Shown here: one piece after another, positions 17,184 to 26,726 of the stretch
How the letters are laid out: every line of letters starts with the position of its first letter
How positions within the stretch are numbered: position 1 is the stretch's first letter
DNA from: Pinibacter sp031553495
Lineage (GTDB): Bacteria > Bacteroidota > Bacteroidia > Chitinophagales > Chitinophagaceae
NCBI GenBank assembly: GCA_031553495.1
Contig: JAVBLN010000005.1
Span: 3,500-67,499 of the forward strand
Reading direction: 5' to 3'
Length of the DNA: 64,000 nucleotides
Notes under the pieces: model-generated
Told to the model about the DNA's origin: nothing
The model's database searches: none
Seen by the model: only the letters and a program-made list of their open reading frames with translations
Made by a program: the position numbers and the translations under genes

Positions 17184-20100
17184 ATGTACAGAAATTCTAA
17201 ATCAGTTATTTCTACAACGTTTTTTCGTTTTGGTATTTTACGAAAACTCATCAGAGTAATGAAACTAACAACTGTATTATGTATTGTGGCGTTAATGCAG
17301 GTTAATGCCAACACTTATAGCCAGAAGATCAGTTTAAATGTCAAGAACGCTTCCCTTGAAAATGTTTTAGCCCTGATTTCTTCTCAAAGCAGCTATAATT
17401 TTATTTACAATTCTACTATGCTAAAAGAAGCAGATCCTGTGACTATAAAAGTAAAAGATAAATCTCTTAGCACTGTGCTGGATCTATGTTTTAAGTCACA
17501 GCCATTAACCTATGTTATTAATAATAAAACAATAGTTATAAAAAAGCGGGAGCCGGTTAAAGGCTCGTCACAAAACACAAGTGGTTTCCTAGCGGTTATG
17601 CAACAGGTGCCTATTACCGGAAGAGTTGTTGATGCAGATGGTGTTCCGGTTGCGCACGCAAGCGTAATAGTAAAGGGAACGGCGCTGGGTACTTCAAGCG
17701 ATGCGAATGGAGCGTTTTCATTAACCGTAGCAGACAGGAACGTTATACTGGTGATATCTTATATTGGATTTAAGCAACAGGAAATTGCTGTAGGCAGCAA
17801 AGATCATATTATAATAACATTACAAAGAGAGGAAGCCAGTTTGCAGGAGGAGGTAGTTGTTGTGGGTTATGGAACACAAAAGAAAATCAACTTAACGGGT
17901 GCCGTGTCTTCTGTAAATATGGATGACGTTGTACAAAGCCGACCTGTAATGAATACAACTGCAGCTCTGGCAGGCATGATGCCCGGTGTATTAGTTACTG
18001 CAGGAAGCAATCAACCGAGCAGTAATGCGGCAAGTATTTTGATAAGAGGTATAGGAACATTAAATAATGCCAGCCCGCTAATTATTATAGACGGGGTTAA
18101 CAGTAATATTTCCAATGTAAATCCAAATGATATAGCGAGCATATCTGTATTAAAAGATGCTGCTTCTGCTGCTATTTATGGCTCAAGAGCCGCGAATGGT
18201 GTGGTGCTTATTACCACAAAACAAGGAAGTTCAAGAGCAATAAAGCTTAATTACAATGGTTATTTATCAGTTGAATCTAAAGGAAAAACATTTGAACCGG
18301 TAAGCAATTATGCAGACTATATGGAGTTGATAAATGAAGGTCGTCGTAATTCCAACATGAGCAGATATTTTTCTGATAACATGATTAACGTATGGCGTGA
18401 AAATGAAGGAAAAGATGATTTGAAATATCCAAACACAAATTGGATTGACGAAGTGTTCAAGCCTGCAACTGCGCAAAGTCATAACTTATCGATAAGCGGA
18501 GGAAGCGATAAAATAAATTTTTACACTTCCATTTCCTATTTAAATAATCCCGGAATTATTGAGGACGCAGGATATGAGCGCACAAATATCAGAGCAAACA
18601 TAACAGCAAATCTGAAGCCGTGGATAAGCATTGGTACAAATACAGAAGCATTTGTTGCCAATACGGGCATAAACAATGAGCGGCTGGGAACTATTTTTGG
18701 TACTGCCGGAGGAACACCGGGAATGGTATTGCGTGCACCGGATGGAAGATATGGTAGTGTAAATAATTCGGAAGATAATATTGAAGCAACAAATCAACTT
18801 GCCGAATTAAATTCATTAGATGGAAGCATACAAACCCGCTATGCCAAAACAAGACTATTCTTAACCTTAAAACCTGTTAAAGGACTTAATGTAACAGGAT
18901 CATACATTTATGAATTTCAAGATAATACCCAGGCTTACAAACCTGTATTTATTGACCGATGGAATTTTCTAACTGATGAAATAGGACGCGTGGCATCAGG
19001 ACGCTCGTATTACTATAACAGAAACGGAAAAGGTGAACGTCATTACAACGATTTAATTGCAACCTATGAAAACAATAATTTGATAGATAAACTCGATCTT
19101 ACCGTACTGGCGGGAATCAGCCAGGAACAATATAGCGACCCGTGGTTCAACGCAAGAAAGTACGATTTAATAGATCAGGAATTATGGGTCATTAATGCTG
19201 CCACAGGCGAAGCCGAAGCTGGTGGAAGCATGGGCGATTGGGCCATGCAGTCTATTTTCGGAAGGGTTAATCTCGGATGGAATAGCAAATATTTGCTTGA
19301 ACTTAACCTGAGGGCAGATGGTTCGTCTCGATTTGCAAAAGATAACAGGTGGGGCTATTTTCCTTCAGCATCATTAGGATGGAGAATTATCAGAGAACCA
19401 TTTATGCAAAAAACTTCCGGCGTATTAAGCGATTTAAAACTTAGAGTTTCTTATGGTTCTCTCGGCAACAACTCAATTGGAAACTATGCCGTTCAGTCAA
19501 CCTACTCCACAGGAAAATATCAGAACTATATATTGGATAACATTTTGGTTCCCGGATTTGCACAAATCACATTGGCAAATGCAAAACTAAAATGGGAAAC
19601 CACCAACGTTAGTAATATAGGATTAGATTTTGGTTTCTTCAATCAACGGTTAACCGGTGAAGCCGAATATTTCTATAAAAAAACACATGGAATTTTAATT
19701 GGACTCCCTATACCTTATGTACATGGTCTTGCAGGCGCCCCGGTTCAAAACAGCGCAGAGGTTGTAAACAAAGGCTTTGAACTCAACATTGGATGGAAAG
19801 ATAAGCTGGCTAAAAATTTTTCCTATTACATCAGGGCAAACGGAACATGGATAAAGAACGAGGTTACAAAATATAAAGGTGAAGAATATGCGCTTTCAGG
19901 AACCAGTATGATAAAAGAAGGATATCCAATCAATGTACAACTAGTAAGGGAAATAGACCGTATAGTAAGTACAGACGAGGATCTGGCGCTTGTACAGAAA
20001 TATATAGACAATGCTCCTAAAGATCCTAACACAGGAAATGCCCGGAATCCATTCCCCGATGGAAGGCCTGCAAAAGGTGATTTCCTATATAAGGATGTGA

Positions 20101-20627
20101 ATAATGATGGCATTTGCGATAACAACGATCGTATCACAATTGGTACCGGAGGAACTCCTAAATTCACTTATGGCGCTACTCTTGGATGTGAATGGAAAGG
20201 AATAGATTTTTCTGTCTTTATACAAGGGTTGGTAGGTATTAAAACACATTTCCAAAACGATCTCTATATGCCTAAAGTGCGCTGGGGATATCATATCAAT
20301 AAGGACATCGCGGAAGGCCGTTGGTACGAAGGCAGAACCACTCCCGCAACATATCCGCGCCTGCTCGATTTTTCAAATAACAAAAATATTGTTGCAAGTG
20401 ATTTTTGGGTTCAGGACAGATCTTATCTAAAGATCAGAAATATACATCTTGGCTATACTCTTCCCTACTCATGGCTTTCCAAAGCAGGCATCGATAAGCT
20501 ACGCATATATGGAAGTTTCGAAAATTTTTTCACATTCACACGCTTTATTGGAATGGATCCTGAACTGGGTGGTGTTAATTATCCAACAATGAGGCATATG
20601 GTGCTAGGTGTTAATTTAACTTTCTAA
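17184..20627 (+). CDS. susC: SusC/RagA-type TonB-dependent receptor 1 with STN domain
   Basis: A 1147-residue outer-membrane transporter for glycans. The signal peptide ends near NTYSQ at about residue 47. An STN (secretin/TonB short N-terminal) domain at about 50-115 is the part that signals to FecR. A carboxypeptidase-regulatory-like domain at about 148-215 follows (ITGRVVDADGVPVAHASVIVKG), then the plug with VVVVGYGTQKK and LIIIDGVNSNI, and the 22-strand barrel. It pairs with the SusD lipoprotein that starts 12 bases later, and together they would bind and import the oligosaccharide. Start at 17184 is preferred because the sequence from ATGTACAGAAATTC onwards is shared with susC 2. The protein ends with a normal beta-strand (MVLGVNLTF). 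Confidence 0.93.
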   Translation: MYRNSKSVISTTFFRFGILRKLIRVMKLTTVLCIVALMQVNANTYSQKISLNVKNASLENVLALISSQSSYNFIYNSTMLKEADPVTIKVKDKSLSTVLDLCFKSQPLTYVINNKTIVIKKREPVKGSSQNTSGFLAVMQQVPITGRVVDADGVPVAHASVIVKGTALGTSSDANGAFSLTVADRNVILVISYIGFKQQEIAVGSKDHIIITLQREEASLQEEVVVVGYGTQKKINLTGAVSSVNMDDVVQSRPVMNTTAALAGMMPGVLVTAGSNQPSSNAASILIRGIGTLNNASPLIIIDGVNSNISNVNPNDIASISVLKDAASAAIYGSRAANGVVLITTKQGSSRAIKLNYNGYLSVESKGKTFEPVSNYADYMELINEGRRNSNMSRYFSDNMINVWRENEGKDDLKYPNTNWIDEVFKPATAQSHNLSISGGSDKINFYTSISYLNNPGIIEDAGYERTNIRANITANLKPWISIGTNTEAFVANTGINNERLGTIFGTAGGTPGMVLRAPDGRYGSVNNSEDNIEATNQLAELNSLDGSIQTRYAKTRLFLTLKPVKGLNVTGSYIYEFQDNTQAYKPVFIDRWNFLTDEIGRVASGRSYYYNRNGKGERHYNDLIATYENNNLIDKLDLTVLAGISQEQYSDPWFNARKYDLIDQELWVINAATGEAEAGGSMGDWAMQSIFGRVNLGWNSKYLLELNLRADGSSRFAKDNRWGYFPSASLGWRIIREPFMQKTSGVLSDLKLRVSYGSLGNNSIGNYAVQSTYSTGKYQNYILDNILVPGFAQITLANAKLKWETTNVSNIGLDFGFFNQRLTGEAEYFYKKTHGILIGLPIPYVHGLAGAPVQNSAEVVNKGFELNIGWKDKLAKNFSYYIRANGTWIKNEVTKYKGEEYALSGTSMIKEGYPINVQLVREIDRIVSTDEDLALVQKYIDNAPKDPNTGNARNPFPDGRPAKGDFLYKDVNNDGICDNNDRITIGTGGTPKFTYGATLGCEWKGIDFSVFIQGLVGIKTHFQNDLYMPKVRWGYHINKDIAEGRWYEGRTTPATYPRLLDFSNNKNIVASDFWVQDRSYLKIRNIHLGYTLPYSWLSKAGIDKLRIYGSFENFFTFTRFIGMDPELGGVNYPTMRHMVLGVNLTF

Positions 20628-20639
20628 AACTAAAATGCA

Positions 20640-22526
20640 ATGAAAACAAATAAAAATATTTACTGTTATATTTCGGACATCATAAAATTATGCGTTGATT
20701 TTTTTGCAACCGGCAGTATTGCTACTATTAAGCATCGTTGTGTCACTCCCTTGTACGGCAGAAATTCTATTGGGCAAGGTGATACATTCCTGCACAAACT
20801 CAAACTTCCTAAAGCATATCTGTGGGTAATCATGATGCTATTTATCATAACAGGTTGTTATAAACTGGACAGGTATCCCCCCAATCTTCTTAGCGCCGGT
20901 ACTGCATGGAAACATGAAGACCATGCAAAACAGGCAATGATGGGTGTGTATGGACAAATGAAAACCAACCAGTCACTGGGAACATTATTTTGCGACGATG
21001 CAGCTTCTGATATTGCAATAGGATATAATTCACCTGTTTCGCCGGAAGTATTTCTTGGAACATATACAGGCTTATCAGGTATAGTTCTTTCAAAATGGCA
21101 ACACCTCTACGAAGGTGTAATGAGAGCCAACCTTGTACTTCAAAATGTACCTTCTATTCCAATGAGTGATGAACTTAAGAACAGGTATTATTCTGAAGCA
21201 AAGTTTATGAGAGCCTTGTATTACTTCGAGCTGTATACTTATTACGGAAAAATCCCCATTTATGACGAATCCGTAGTAGTAGAAAAAGATTTCAGTAATA
21301 TGAAATATCCCAGAAATTCAGAAGCAGATGTAATAACTTTTATTTTAAAAGACTTAGCAGATGCAATAAACAACCTGCCGGTTTCATGGCCAAAAGCCGA
21401 TTATGGCAGAGCTACAAAAGGAGCTGCTTACGCGTTACGCGGAAAAGTTTATCTCTACGATAAAAAATATTCTGAAGCAAAAGCAGACTTTGAAGAAATT
21501 GTATTAGACCCTTCCGGCAAAGGATATGGCTATGGTTTATATCCCAACTATGCAGACTTGTTTAAGCCCGGTGGCGATGAAAGCAATGAAATGATCTTTG
21601 CGATTCAAAACCTTGGCGGAATAGGAACTGAATATGGCATGCAAATGTGTTTATATATGGGAACAAGGGCCGCATTTATGGGTAGTTGGAATAATCTCAT
21701 GCCTTCAAATACATTAGTAAATATGTATGAATATAAAAACGGTAAGCCATTTGATTGGGACGAACTTATTCCCGGATTTAGCACAAATAGCAAAGTAAGA
21801 GATTCTACTTTTAGAGCAAAACTTACAAGCAACAACAGAGCGGTACAGTCTTATCCCGAAAAGCTTAATATACTCCGGCAAATGTATGACGAAAGAGATC
21901 CGAGAATGGATCAAACTATTATACTCCCTTATACTAAATTCCTGGGATGGGTATCAAATGCCGAGAAAATGTGTGAATACGTAATTGCAACAGGCGTAAA
22001 CGAGGCAAATGGTTTTGTAAGAAGTAATACATCATGGGCAAGTTGCTTTTTCAGAAAATTTGTACCTGAAGGAAATATGGGTGGAAAACTTACATCAAGA
22101 AGTGATACCCCAATTAACTTTCCAATATTGCGTTTTGCAGATGTACTTTTAATGCTGGCGGAGTGCCACAATAAGTTGGGCGACATAAATAGTGCGGTAG
22201 CATGTATCAATCGCGTAAGACAGCGTCCTTCTACCAATATGGCGTTAATAAACAATGGAGACCCGTGGATGTCCGCCACTACAGAAGATGAAGTATTTAA
22301 ACGCATTATGCATGAACGTGCTGTAGAACTGGCTGCCGAAGGCCATCGATACAAAGACCTCAGAAGATGGGGCGTAGCAAAAAGTATGCTTAATAAAAAC
22401 GAAACCAGCATTTTTGGAGATCTGTTATACAAGCGTGTTTTTACCGATAAAGATTATTTGTGGCCTGTGCCTACACTCGAAGTTGAAATGAATCCGGCTT
22501 TAAATCCTAATAATCCGGGTTGGTAA
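20640..22526 (+). CDS. susD: SusD/RagB-type glycan-binding lipoprotein 1 (N-terminus carries a dispersed repeat)
   Basis: A 628-residue open frame for a surface lipoprotein that captures glycan for its SusC partner. The SusD fold is clear: TPR-like helices (YYSEAKFMRALYYFELYTYYGKIP) and the C-terminal RagB block ending NPNNPGW. The start is odd. The ATG at 20640 lies 12 bases after susC, but the lipobox cysteine is residue 73 (LFIITGC). The n-region HKLKLPK and hydrophobic core precede it. Residues 20-46 are encoded by dispersed repeat copy 9. No ATG, GTG or TTG in this frame lies between the repeat and the signal peptide. The ATGs at 20832 and 20835 fall inside the hydrophobic core. Either the long extension is translated or an unusual codon is used. 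Confidence 0.88.
   Translation: MKTNKNIYCYISDIIKLCVDFFATGSIATIKHRCVTPLYGRNSIGQGDTFLHKLKLPKAYLWVIMMLFIITGCYKLDRYPPNLLSAGTAWKHEDHAKQAMMGVYGQMKTNQSLGTLFCDDAASDIAIGYNSPVSPEVFLGTYTGLSGIVLSKWQHLYEGVMRANLVLQNVPSIPMSDELKNRYYSEAKFMRALYYFELYTYYGKIPIYDESVVVEKDFSNMKYPRNSEADVITFILKDLADAINNLPVSWPKADYGRATKGAAYALRGKVYLYDKKYSEAKADFEEIVLDPSGKGYGYGLYPNYADLFKPGGDESNEMIFAIQNLGGIGTEYGMQMCLYMGTRAAFMGSWNNLMPSNTLVNMYEYKNGKPFDWDELIPGFSTNSKVRDSTFRAKLTSNNRAVQSYPEKLNILRQMYDERDPRMDQTIILPYTKFLGWVSNAEKMCEYVIATGVNEANGFVRSNTSWASCFFRKFVPEGNMGGKLTSRSDTPINFPILRFADVLLMLAECHNKLGDINSAVACINRVRQRPSTNMALINNGDPWMSATTEDEVFKRIMHERAVELAAEGHRYKDLRRWGVAKSMLNKNETSIFGDLLYKRVFTDKDYLWPVPTLEVEMNPALNPNNPGW
20699..20777 (+). repeat. Dispersed repeat, copy 9 (plus, GTGTCAC core), in frame within susD 1
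   Basis: T-tract, CCGGCAGTATTGCTACTATT, core, CCCTTGTACGGCAG and TTCTATTGGGC. Translated in the susD frame it gives ATIKHRCVTPLYGRNSI. This is the only copy that overlaps a probable coding region. Confidence 0.85.
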
Positions 22527-22557
22527 TCATATTACGAAGAGCATCATTTATGACAGT

Positions 22558-22634
22558 TCTTTATTGTGGGCCCAACTATAGTACTACTATTAAGCAGCCG
22601 TTGCGTCGCACTCTTCAACGGAATGTTCATTAGT
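22558..22634 (+). repeat. Dispersed repeat, copy 10 (plus, GCGTCGC core)
   Basis: GGGCCC box, arm TACTACTATTAAGCAG, then CCGTTG, the core, and CTCTTCAACGG. Here the bases around the core can pair over six positions (CCGTTG with CAACGG). It lies between susD 1 and the GH36-like gene. Confidence 0.82.
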
Positions 22635-22683
22635 GAGCAGTTAGTGATCATGCCCCCTATTTATTGACAAGATTAATAATTAC

Positions 22684-24690
22684 ATGAAAAAACAAATAGT
22701 AATCATAACAACTTTGTTGTTACTGACATGGATGGATATTGCCGCACAACAGGGTTGTTATGGCATTCTTAAAAACGACACCTTAATTATAGGAAACGAA
22801 TTAATAGAACGTAAATTTTTGTGGAATGAAGGAAATCTCATCACCCACTCTATCACAGATAAACTTAATCGCAGGGAGTGGAAAAATGTATTGCTTAAAC
22901 CCGACTTTCAAATTCCGGATAAAAAGATTATTGCAACCAAAGGTTCTTTCAATTTAAGAAATGTCGAAAGCAATTCGATTCATCCGGCATACCTTGAATG
23001 CAATGTTTTTTTTAAATACGGAGCTCTTAACATCAAAAAAGTTTTCAGGGTTTATTCCAACTGCGCTGCAATAGCCTGTGATATTTATATGAAAGGTGAT
23101 GCCGGTGAAGGTTGGTCTAACAATAAAGAAAACACTCTTATACTCGATCGGATAGCTTTAGATGGAAAACACTGGCGCGTTAAAGCAGTTGATTTTTTTG
23201 ATGTTACAGATGTAAACAACAACCTGGTTAAGGAGTATGATGCACTATCGTATGTGAAAAATTATTACACGGGCAACCTGCTTTTCATGCGAAACGAAGA
23301 GTATGACAATGGCATTTTTTATCTGAAAGAAGCCCCATGCTCTAATGTGCAATTAGCTTATCCGGGAGCAGATTTTATCTCGGCATTCGGTCAATTCACG
23401 GTTATAGGAAGCGGATTGAATAAAGGAGATATTAAAAAAGATGAATGGGTAAAAACTTATGGTGTAGTACTGGGTGTATTTGCAGGAAATGAATTTAAAT
23501 ATCTAAGCACACTACGAAAGTATCAGAAAAACTTGCGAAAACTATTGCCCGGCAGAGATGAAATGATAATGATGAATACATGGGGAGATAGAAGTTTGGA
23601 TGTTAAAGTAAATGAAACATTCTGCCTACAGGAAATTGAAAAAGCCGTACAACTCGGCATTACACATTTTCAAATAGATGATGGCTGGCAAACCGGCAAG
23701 AGTCCTGCTTCTGGTGTAGTCAAAGGCTCGTTTAAGAATATTTGGCAAAATCCTGATTACTGGAAACCGGATAAAACCAAGTATCCGCAAGGACTTTCCC
23801 GGGTAATTGAAAAAGGAATGAAATCCAATATTGAAATATGCCTCTGGTTTAATCCTAGTTATCAAAATGATTTTGAAGACTGGGAAAAAGACGCACAGGC
23901 ATTAATTGATCTCAATAAAAACTATGGGATCCGTACTTTCAAAATTGACGGATTATTAATTCCAAACAAGCTATCAGAAATACGTGTACGCAAAATTTTT
24001 GATAAAGTATTAACAGAAGCGGGCGATCATGTGGTATTCAATCTTGATGTCACTGCAGGACGTAGAGGAGGGTATCATTTTTTTAATGAATATGGAAATA
24101 TATTTCTCGAAAACCGTTATACCGATTTTAGAAATTATTACCCATTTCATACACTGCGAAATTTATGGATGCTTTCAAAATATGTTCCGGCCGAAAAAAT
24201 TCAAATAGAATTTTTAAATAAATGGCGAAATAAAGATAAATATGCCAATGATCTTTTTGCTCCTTCAAATTATTCTTTCGAATATCTTTTCGCAACTACA
24301 ATGGCCGCGCAACCATTAGCATGGTTTGAAGCAAGCGGGCTTCCCGGTGAGGCGTTTGAAATAAGTAGTACTATAGAGCAATACAAAAAAATTCAACACG
24401 ATTTTCATTCCGGTTTAATACTTCCCGTTGGCGATGAACCTTCCGGCAAATCATGGACAGGTTTTCAATCTATAAATGGCAACAAGGGATACCTGGTTAT
24501 TTATAGAGAAAATAACCCTTACGCTAAAACCATGATACACACATGGTTTCCGGAAGGATCTAAAATAAAATTTACTCCGGTAATTGGGAATGGAAAAAAA
24601 TTTACCGCAACTGCTAAGAAGAACGGAGCAATCGAAGTAAAGCTTTCAAATATCAACGACTATGCCTTGTATAGTTATATTATAAACTAA
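22684..24690 (+). CDS. Secreted GH36-like alpha-galactosidase family protein
   Basis: A 668-residue exported glycosidase with a signal peptide ending near DIAAQQ at residue 23. A beta-rich N-terminal domain to about residue 280 is followed by a TIM barrel with FQIDDGW at 329-335 and the nucleophile-type motif FKIDG at 419-423 (Asp422). TDFRNYYPFHTLRNLW follows and may carry the acid/base aspartate. These motifs fit the GH27/GH36 clan of alpha-galactosidases and related enzymes. The end is a small beta domain. It starts 158 bases after susD 1, across a repeat copy, and ends 12 bases before the next gene, so it belongs to the susCD 1 locus. Alpha-galactoside cleavage is inferred from the motifs only. 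Confidence 0.72.
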   Translation: MKKQIVIITTLLLLTWMDIAAQQGCYGILKNDTLIIGNELIERKFLWNEGNLITHSITDKLNRREWKNVLLKPDFQIPDKKIIATKGSFNLRNVESNSIHPAYLECNVFFKYGALNIKKVFRVYSNCAAIACDIYMKGDAGEGWSNNKENTLILDRIALDGKHWRVKAVDFFDVTDVNNNLVKEYDALSYVKNYYTGNLLFMRNEEYDNGIFYLKEAPCSNVQLAYPGADFISAFGQFTVIGSGLNKGDIKKDEWVKTYGVVLGVFAGNEFKYLSTLRKYQKNLRKLLPGRDEMIMMNTWGDRSLDVKVNETFCLQEIEKAVQLGITHFQIDDGWQTGKSPASGVVKGSFKNIWQNPDYWKPDKTKYPQGLSRVIEKGMKSNIEICLWFNPSYQNDFEDWEKDAQALIDLNKNYGIRTFKIDGLLIPNKLSEIRVRKIFDKVLTEAGDHVVFNLDVTAGRRGGYHFFNEYGNIFLENRYTDFRNYYPFHTLRNLWMLSKYVPAEKIQIEFLNKWRNKDKYANDLFAPSNYSFEYLFATTMAAQPLAWFEASGLPGEAFEISSTIEQYKKIQHDFHSGLILPVGDEPSGKSWTGFQSINGNKGYLVIYRENNPYAKTMIHTWFPEGSKIKFTPVIGNGKKFTATAKKNGAIEVKLSNINDYALYSYIIN

Positions 24691-24702
24691 GAAATTTTTA
24701 AC

Positions 24703-26412
24703 ATGAAAAACTTACTCCCTTATATATTTCTGCTTACTTGTACCACCGCGTTTTCCCAATCACCCAAAATGTATTTATACCAGGTGGATGCACTTGATAA
24801 GATATTAAAAGAAAATGCCCATCTTATGGATGTTCCCGACACCATTCGCGTTGCCAAAGGAGAACACGCCTCTGTGCAGATAGTTATAAAAACAGTATCT
24901 GAAATTAAAGATCTATCCGCAAAAGCATCTGTAGGAAATGGTAAAACAACCTTACAAGCTACAACTGGTTTTGTTGGTTACGTAAAATCGTCCAGGAAAT
25001 ATAGCAACCAATCTAAAGATATTATTCATTCTCCGTCAGGTTACTTTCCCGATCCTATTTACACAGATTCAACCGTCAATCTGATTCCTGGAGAAATTCA
25101 ACCAATATGGGCTAGCATTCCTATTCCTATAAATGCAGAAGCAGGCGTATATAAGGGAGAAGTTATTATTTCAGGAAAAGTGAACAATGCTAAAATTGTA
25201 AATAGAAAACCGTTTGTCGTAAAGGTTTACCCGGTAGCTGTCAACACAACATCTCTTTGGATCACAAACTGGGTTAACGTGCTGCCGTCTGTACTATCGT
25301 ATATGAACAGTGGAAAAAAAGTTGAAGCGTATTCACCTTTATATTGGGAGCTGATTGAAAGGATTGCCAGAACAACAGCCAAGTACGGGCAGAACATGTA
25401 TCTTATTAATCCGGTTTGGCTTACGCAATATACATTGGATGAAAAGGGAAATTACAATTTCAATTTTGATCGTCTCGATAAGATGATAGCAGTTTTTGAA
25501 AAACATGGCGCTATGAAAAGAATTGAAGGAGGCCACCTGGCATGGCGCTCCGGAGAATGGGCCGATCCTTTTTTCGTAGCAGTACCGATTAATAATTCTA
25601 CCGATAAAGATTTGGAAGCGCCTGGTATGGAATTGCAAATACAAAAAACAAAATTGGTAAAATTACCTATCGACGACTCACGTAGTCAGAATTTTTTGAA
25701 GCAATTCTTACCTGCATTGCAGCAGCATCTTCAAAGAATAAAATGGAGTGAAAAATATGTGCAGCATATAGCCGACGAGCCTGTTAACAGTAATGCGCCT
25801 TCATATAATGCTATTACAGATTATGTAAAAAAGTATTTTAAAAACGTTAAGATAATGGATGCGGTTACCGCTTCCACAACAATTAAAAACAGTGTAAATA
25901 TTTGGATACCCAGACTTAATCTTTTTCATAAAGAATATTCATTTTTTAAGCAACTGCCAACAGATGAAAATGAGATATGGATGTACACTTGTCAAACTCC
26001 TAGAGAAAACTATGCCAACAGGTTTATTGAATTGCCGCTTATTCAAACCCGCTTGTTGCACTGGATTAACTATAAGTACAATGCGACAGGATATTTGCAC
26101 TGGGGATTAAATTATTGGGGAACATTTGCGCTGCCTGTTACCGAAACCACACGCCACAATGGTTTGTTACCCGGAGGCGATTGTTTTATTGTATATCCCG
26201 GACATCAGAAAATTTTCAGCTCCATACGATTGGAGGCCATGCGGGATGGCATTTTTGATTACGAATTACTTTCTATGCTTAAGAAAAAAAATCCGGCTAA
26301 AGCAACAGCACTGGTTAATGAAATCATACAAGACTTCGATAAATACGATAACGATATTAGTTACTTTAGAAAAACAAGAAAAGAAGTATTGGATCTGTTA
26401 AGTCATAATTGA
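24703..26412 (+). CDS. Secreted DUF4091 / GH123-like putative glycoside hydrolase
   Basis: A 569-residue protein with a signal peptide (MKNLLPYIFLLTCTTAFSQ). A beta-sandwich N-terminal domain covers about 20-180, followed by a TIM-barrel-like DUF4091 domain. The pair Asp358-Glu359 in QHIADEP matches the acidic pair used in substrate-assisted catalysis by GH123 enzymes, the characterised relatives of this domain. The LHWGLNYWG and RLEAMRDGIFDYELL blocks near the end are also typical of DUF4091. GH123 enzymes act on N-acetylgalactosamine, but whether this distant relative does so is unknown. It follows the GH36-like gene after 12 bases and is surely co-transcribed with it. Confidence 0.78.
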   Translation: MKNLLPYIFLLTCTTAFSQSPKMYLYQVDALDKILKENAHLMDVPDTIRVAKGEHASVQIVIKTVSEIKDLSAKASVGNGKTTLQATTGFVGYVKSSRKYSNQSKDIIHSPSGYFPDPIYTDSTVNLIPGEIQPIWASIPIPINAEAGVYKGEVIISGKVNNAKIVNRKPFVVKVYPVAVNTTSLWITNWVNVLPSVLSYMNSGKKVEAYSPLYWELIERIARTTAKYGQNMYLINPVWLTQYTLDEKGNYNFNFDRLDKMIAVFEKHGAMKRIEGGHLAWRSGEWADPFFVAVPINNSTDKDLEAPGMELQIQKTKLVKLPIDDSRSQNFLKQFLPALQQHLQRIKWSEKYVQHIADEPVNSNAPSYNAITDYVKKYFKNVKIMDAVTASTTIKNSVNIWIPRLNLFHKEYSFFKQLPTDENEIWMYTCQTPRENYANRFIELPLIQTRLLHWINYKYNATGYLHWGLNYWGTFALPVTETTRHNGLLPGGDCFIVYPGHQKIFSSIRLEAMRDGIFDYELLSMLKKKNPAKATALVNEIIQDFDKYDNDISYFRKTRKEVLDLLSHN

Positions 26413-26445
26413 TAATTATTATTTAGATCATTATTTTATAACATG

Positions 26446-26523
26446 TTTTTATTGTGGACCAGGCAGCACTGCTACTATTAAGCTTTTGTTGCGTCGCACT
26501 CTTCAACGGTTTGTTCGCTATTG
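26446..26523 (+). repeat. Dispersed repeat, copy 11 (plus, GCGTCGC core)
   Basis: Closely resembles copy 7: TTTTTATTGTGG, TGCTACTATTAAGCTTTTG, core, CTCTTCAACGG, GTTCGCTAT. It faces copy 12 across 83 bases. Confidence 0.85.
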
Positions 26524-26606
26524 TACATTATGTAAAAAATTATCCAATTTATTGAGCTGATTATACTTTTCGCTGTATAAATTTGTGTAGGAATGCTTCA
26601 ATATGG

Positions 26607-26682
26607 CGAATAGAATTACTACCGTACAAGTGAGTGACACAACCGGAGCTTAATAGTAGTACTTCTGCTGATGCCCAAAAAA
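26607..26682 (-). repeat. Dispersed repeat, copy 12 (minus, GTGTCAC core)
   Basis: Reads GAATAGAATTACTACCGTAC, AAGTGAGTGACACAAC, GGAGCTTAATAGTAGTAC and an A-tract. It overlaps the upstream open-frame extension of the next gene, which is one reason to place that gene's start at 26727. Confidence 0.85.
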
Positions 26683-26726
26683 GCATTACGCGTTGCTTCT
26701 TATTTTTTCAGGATAAAATATTCAAT

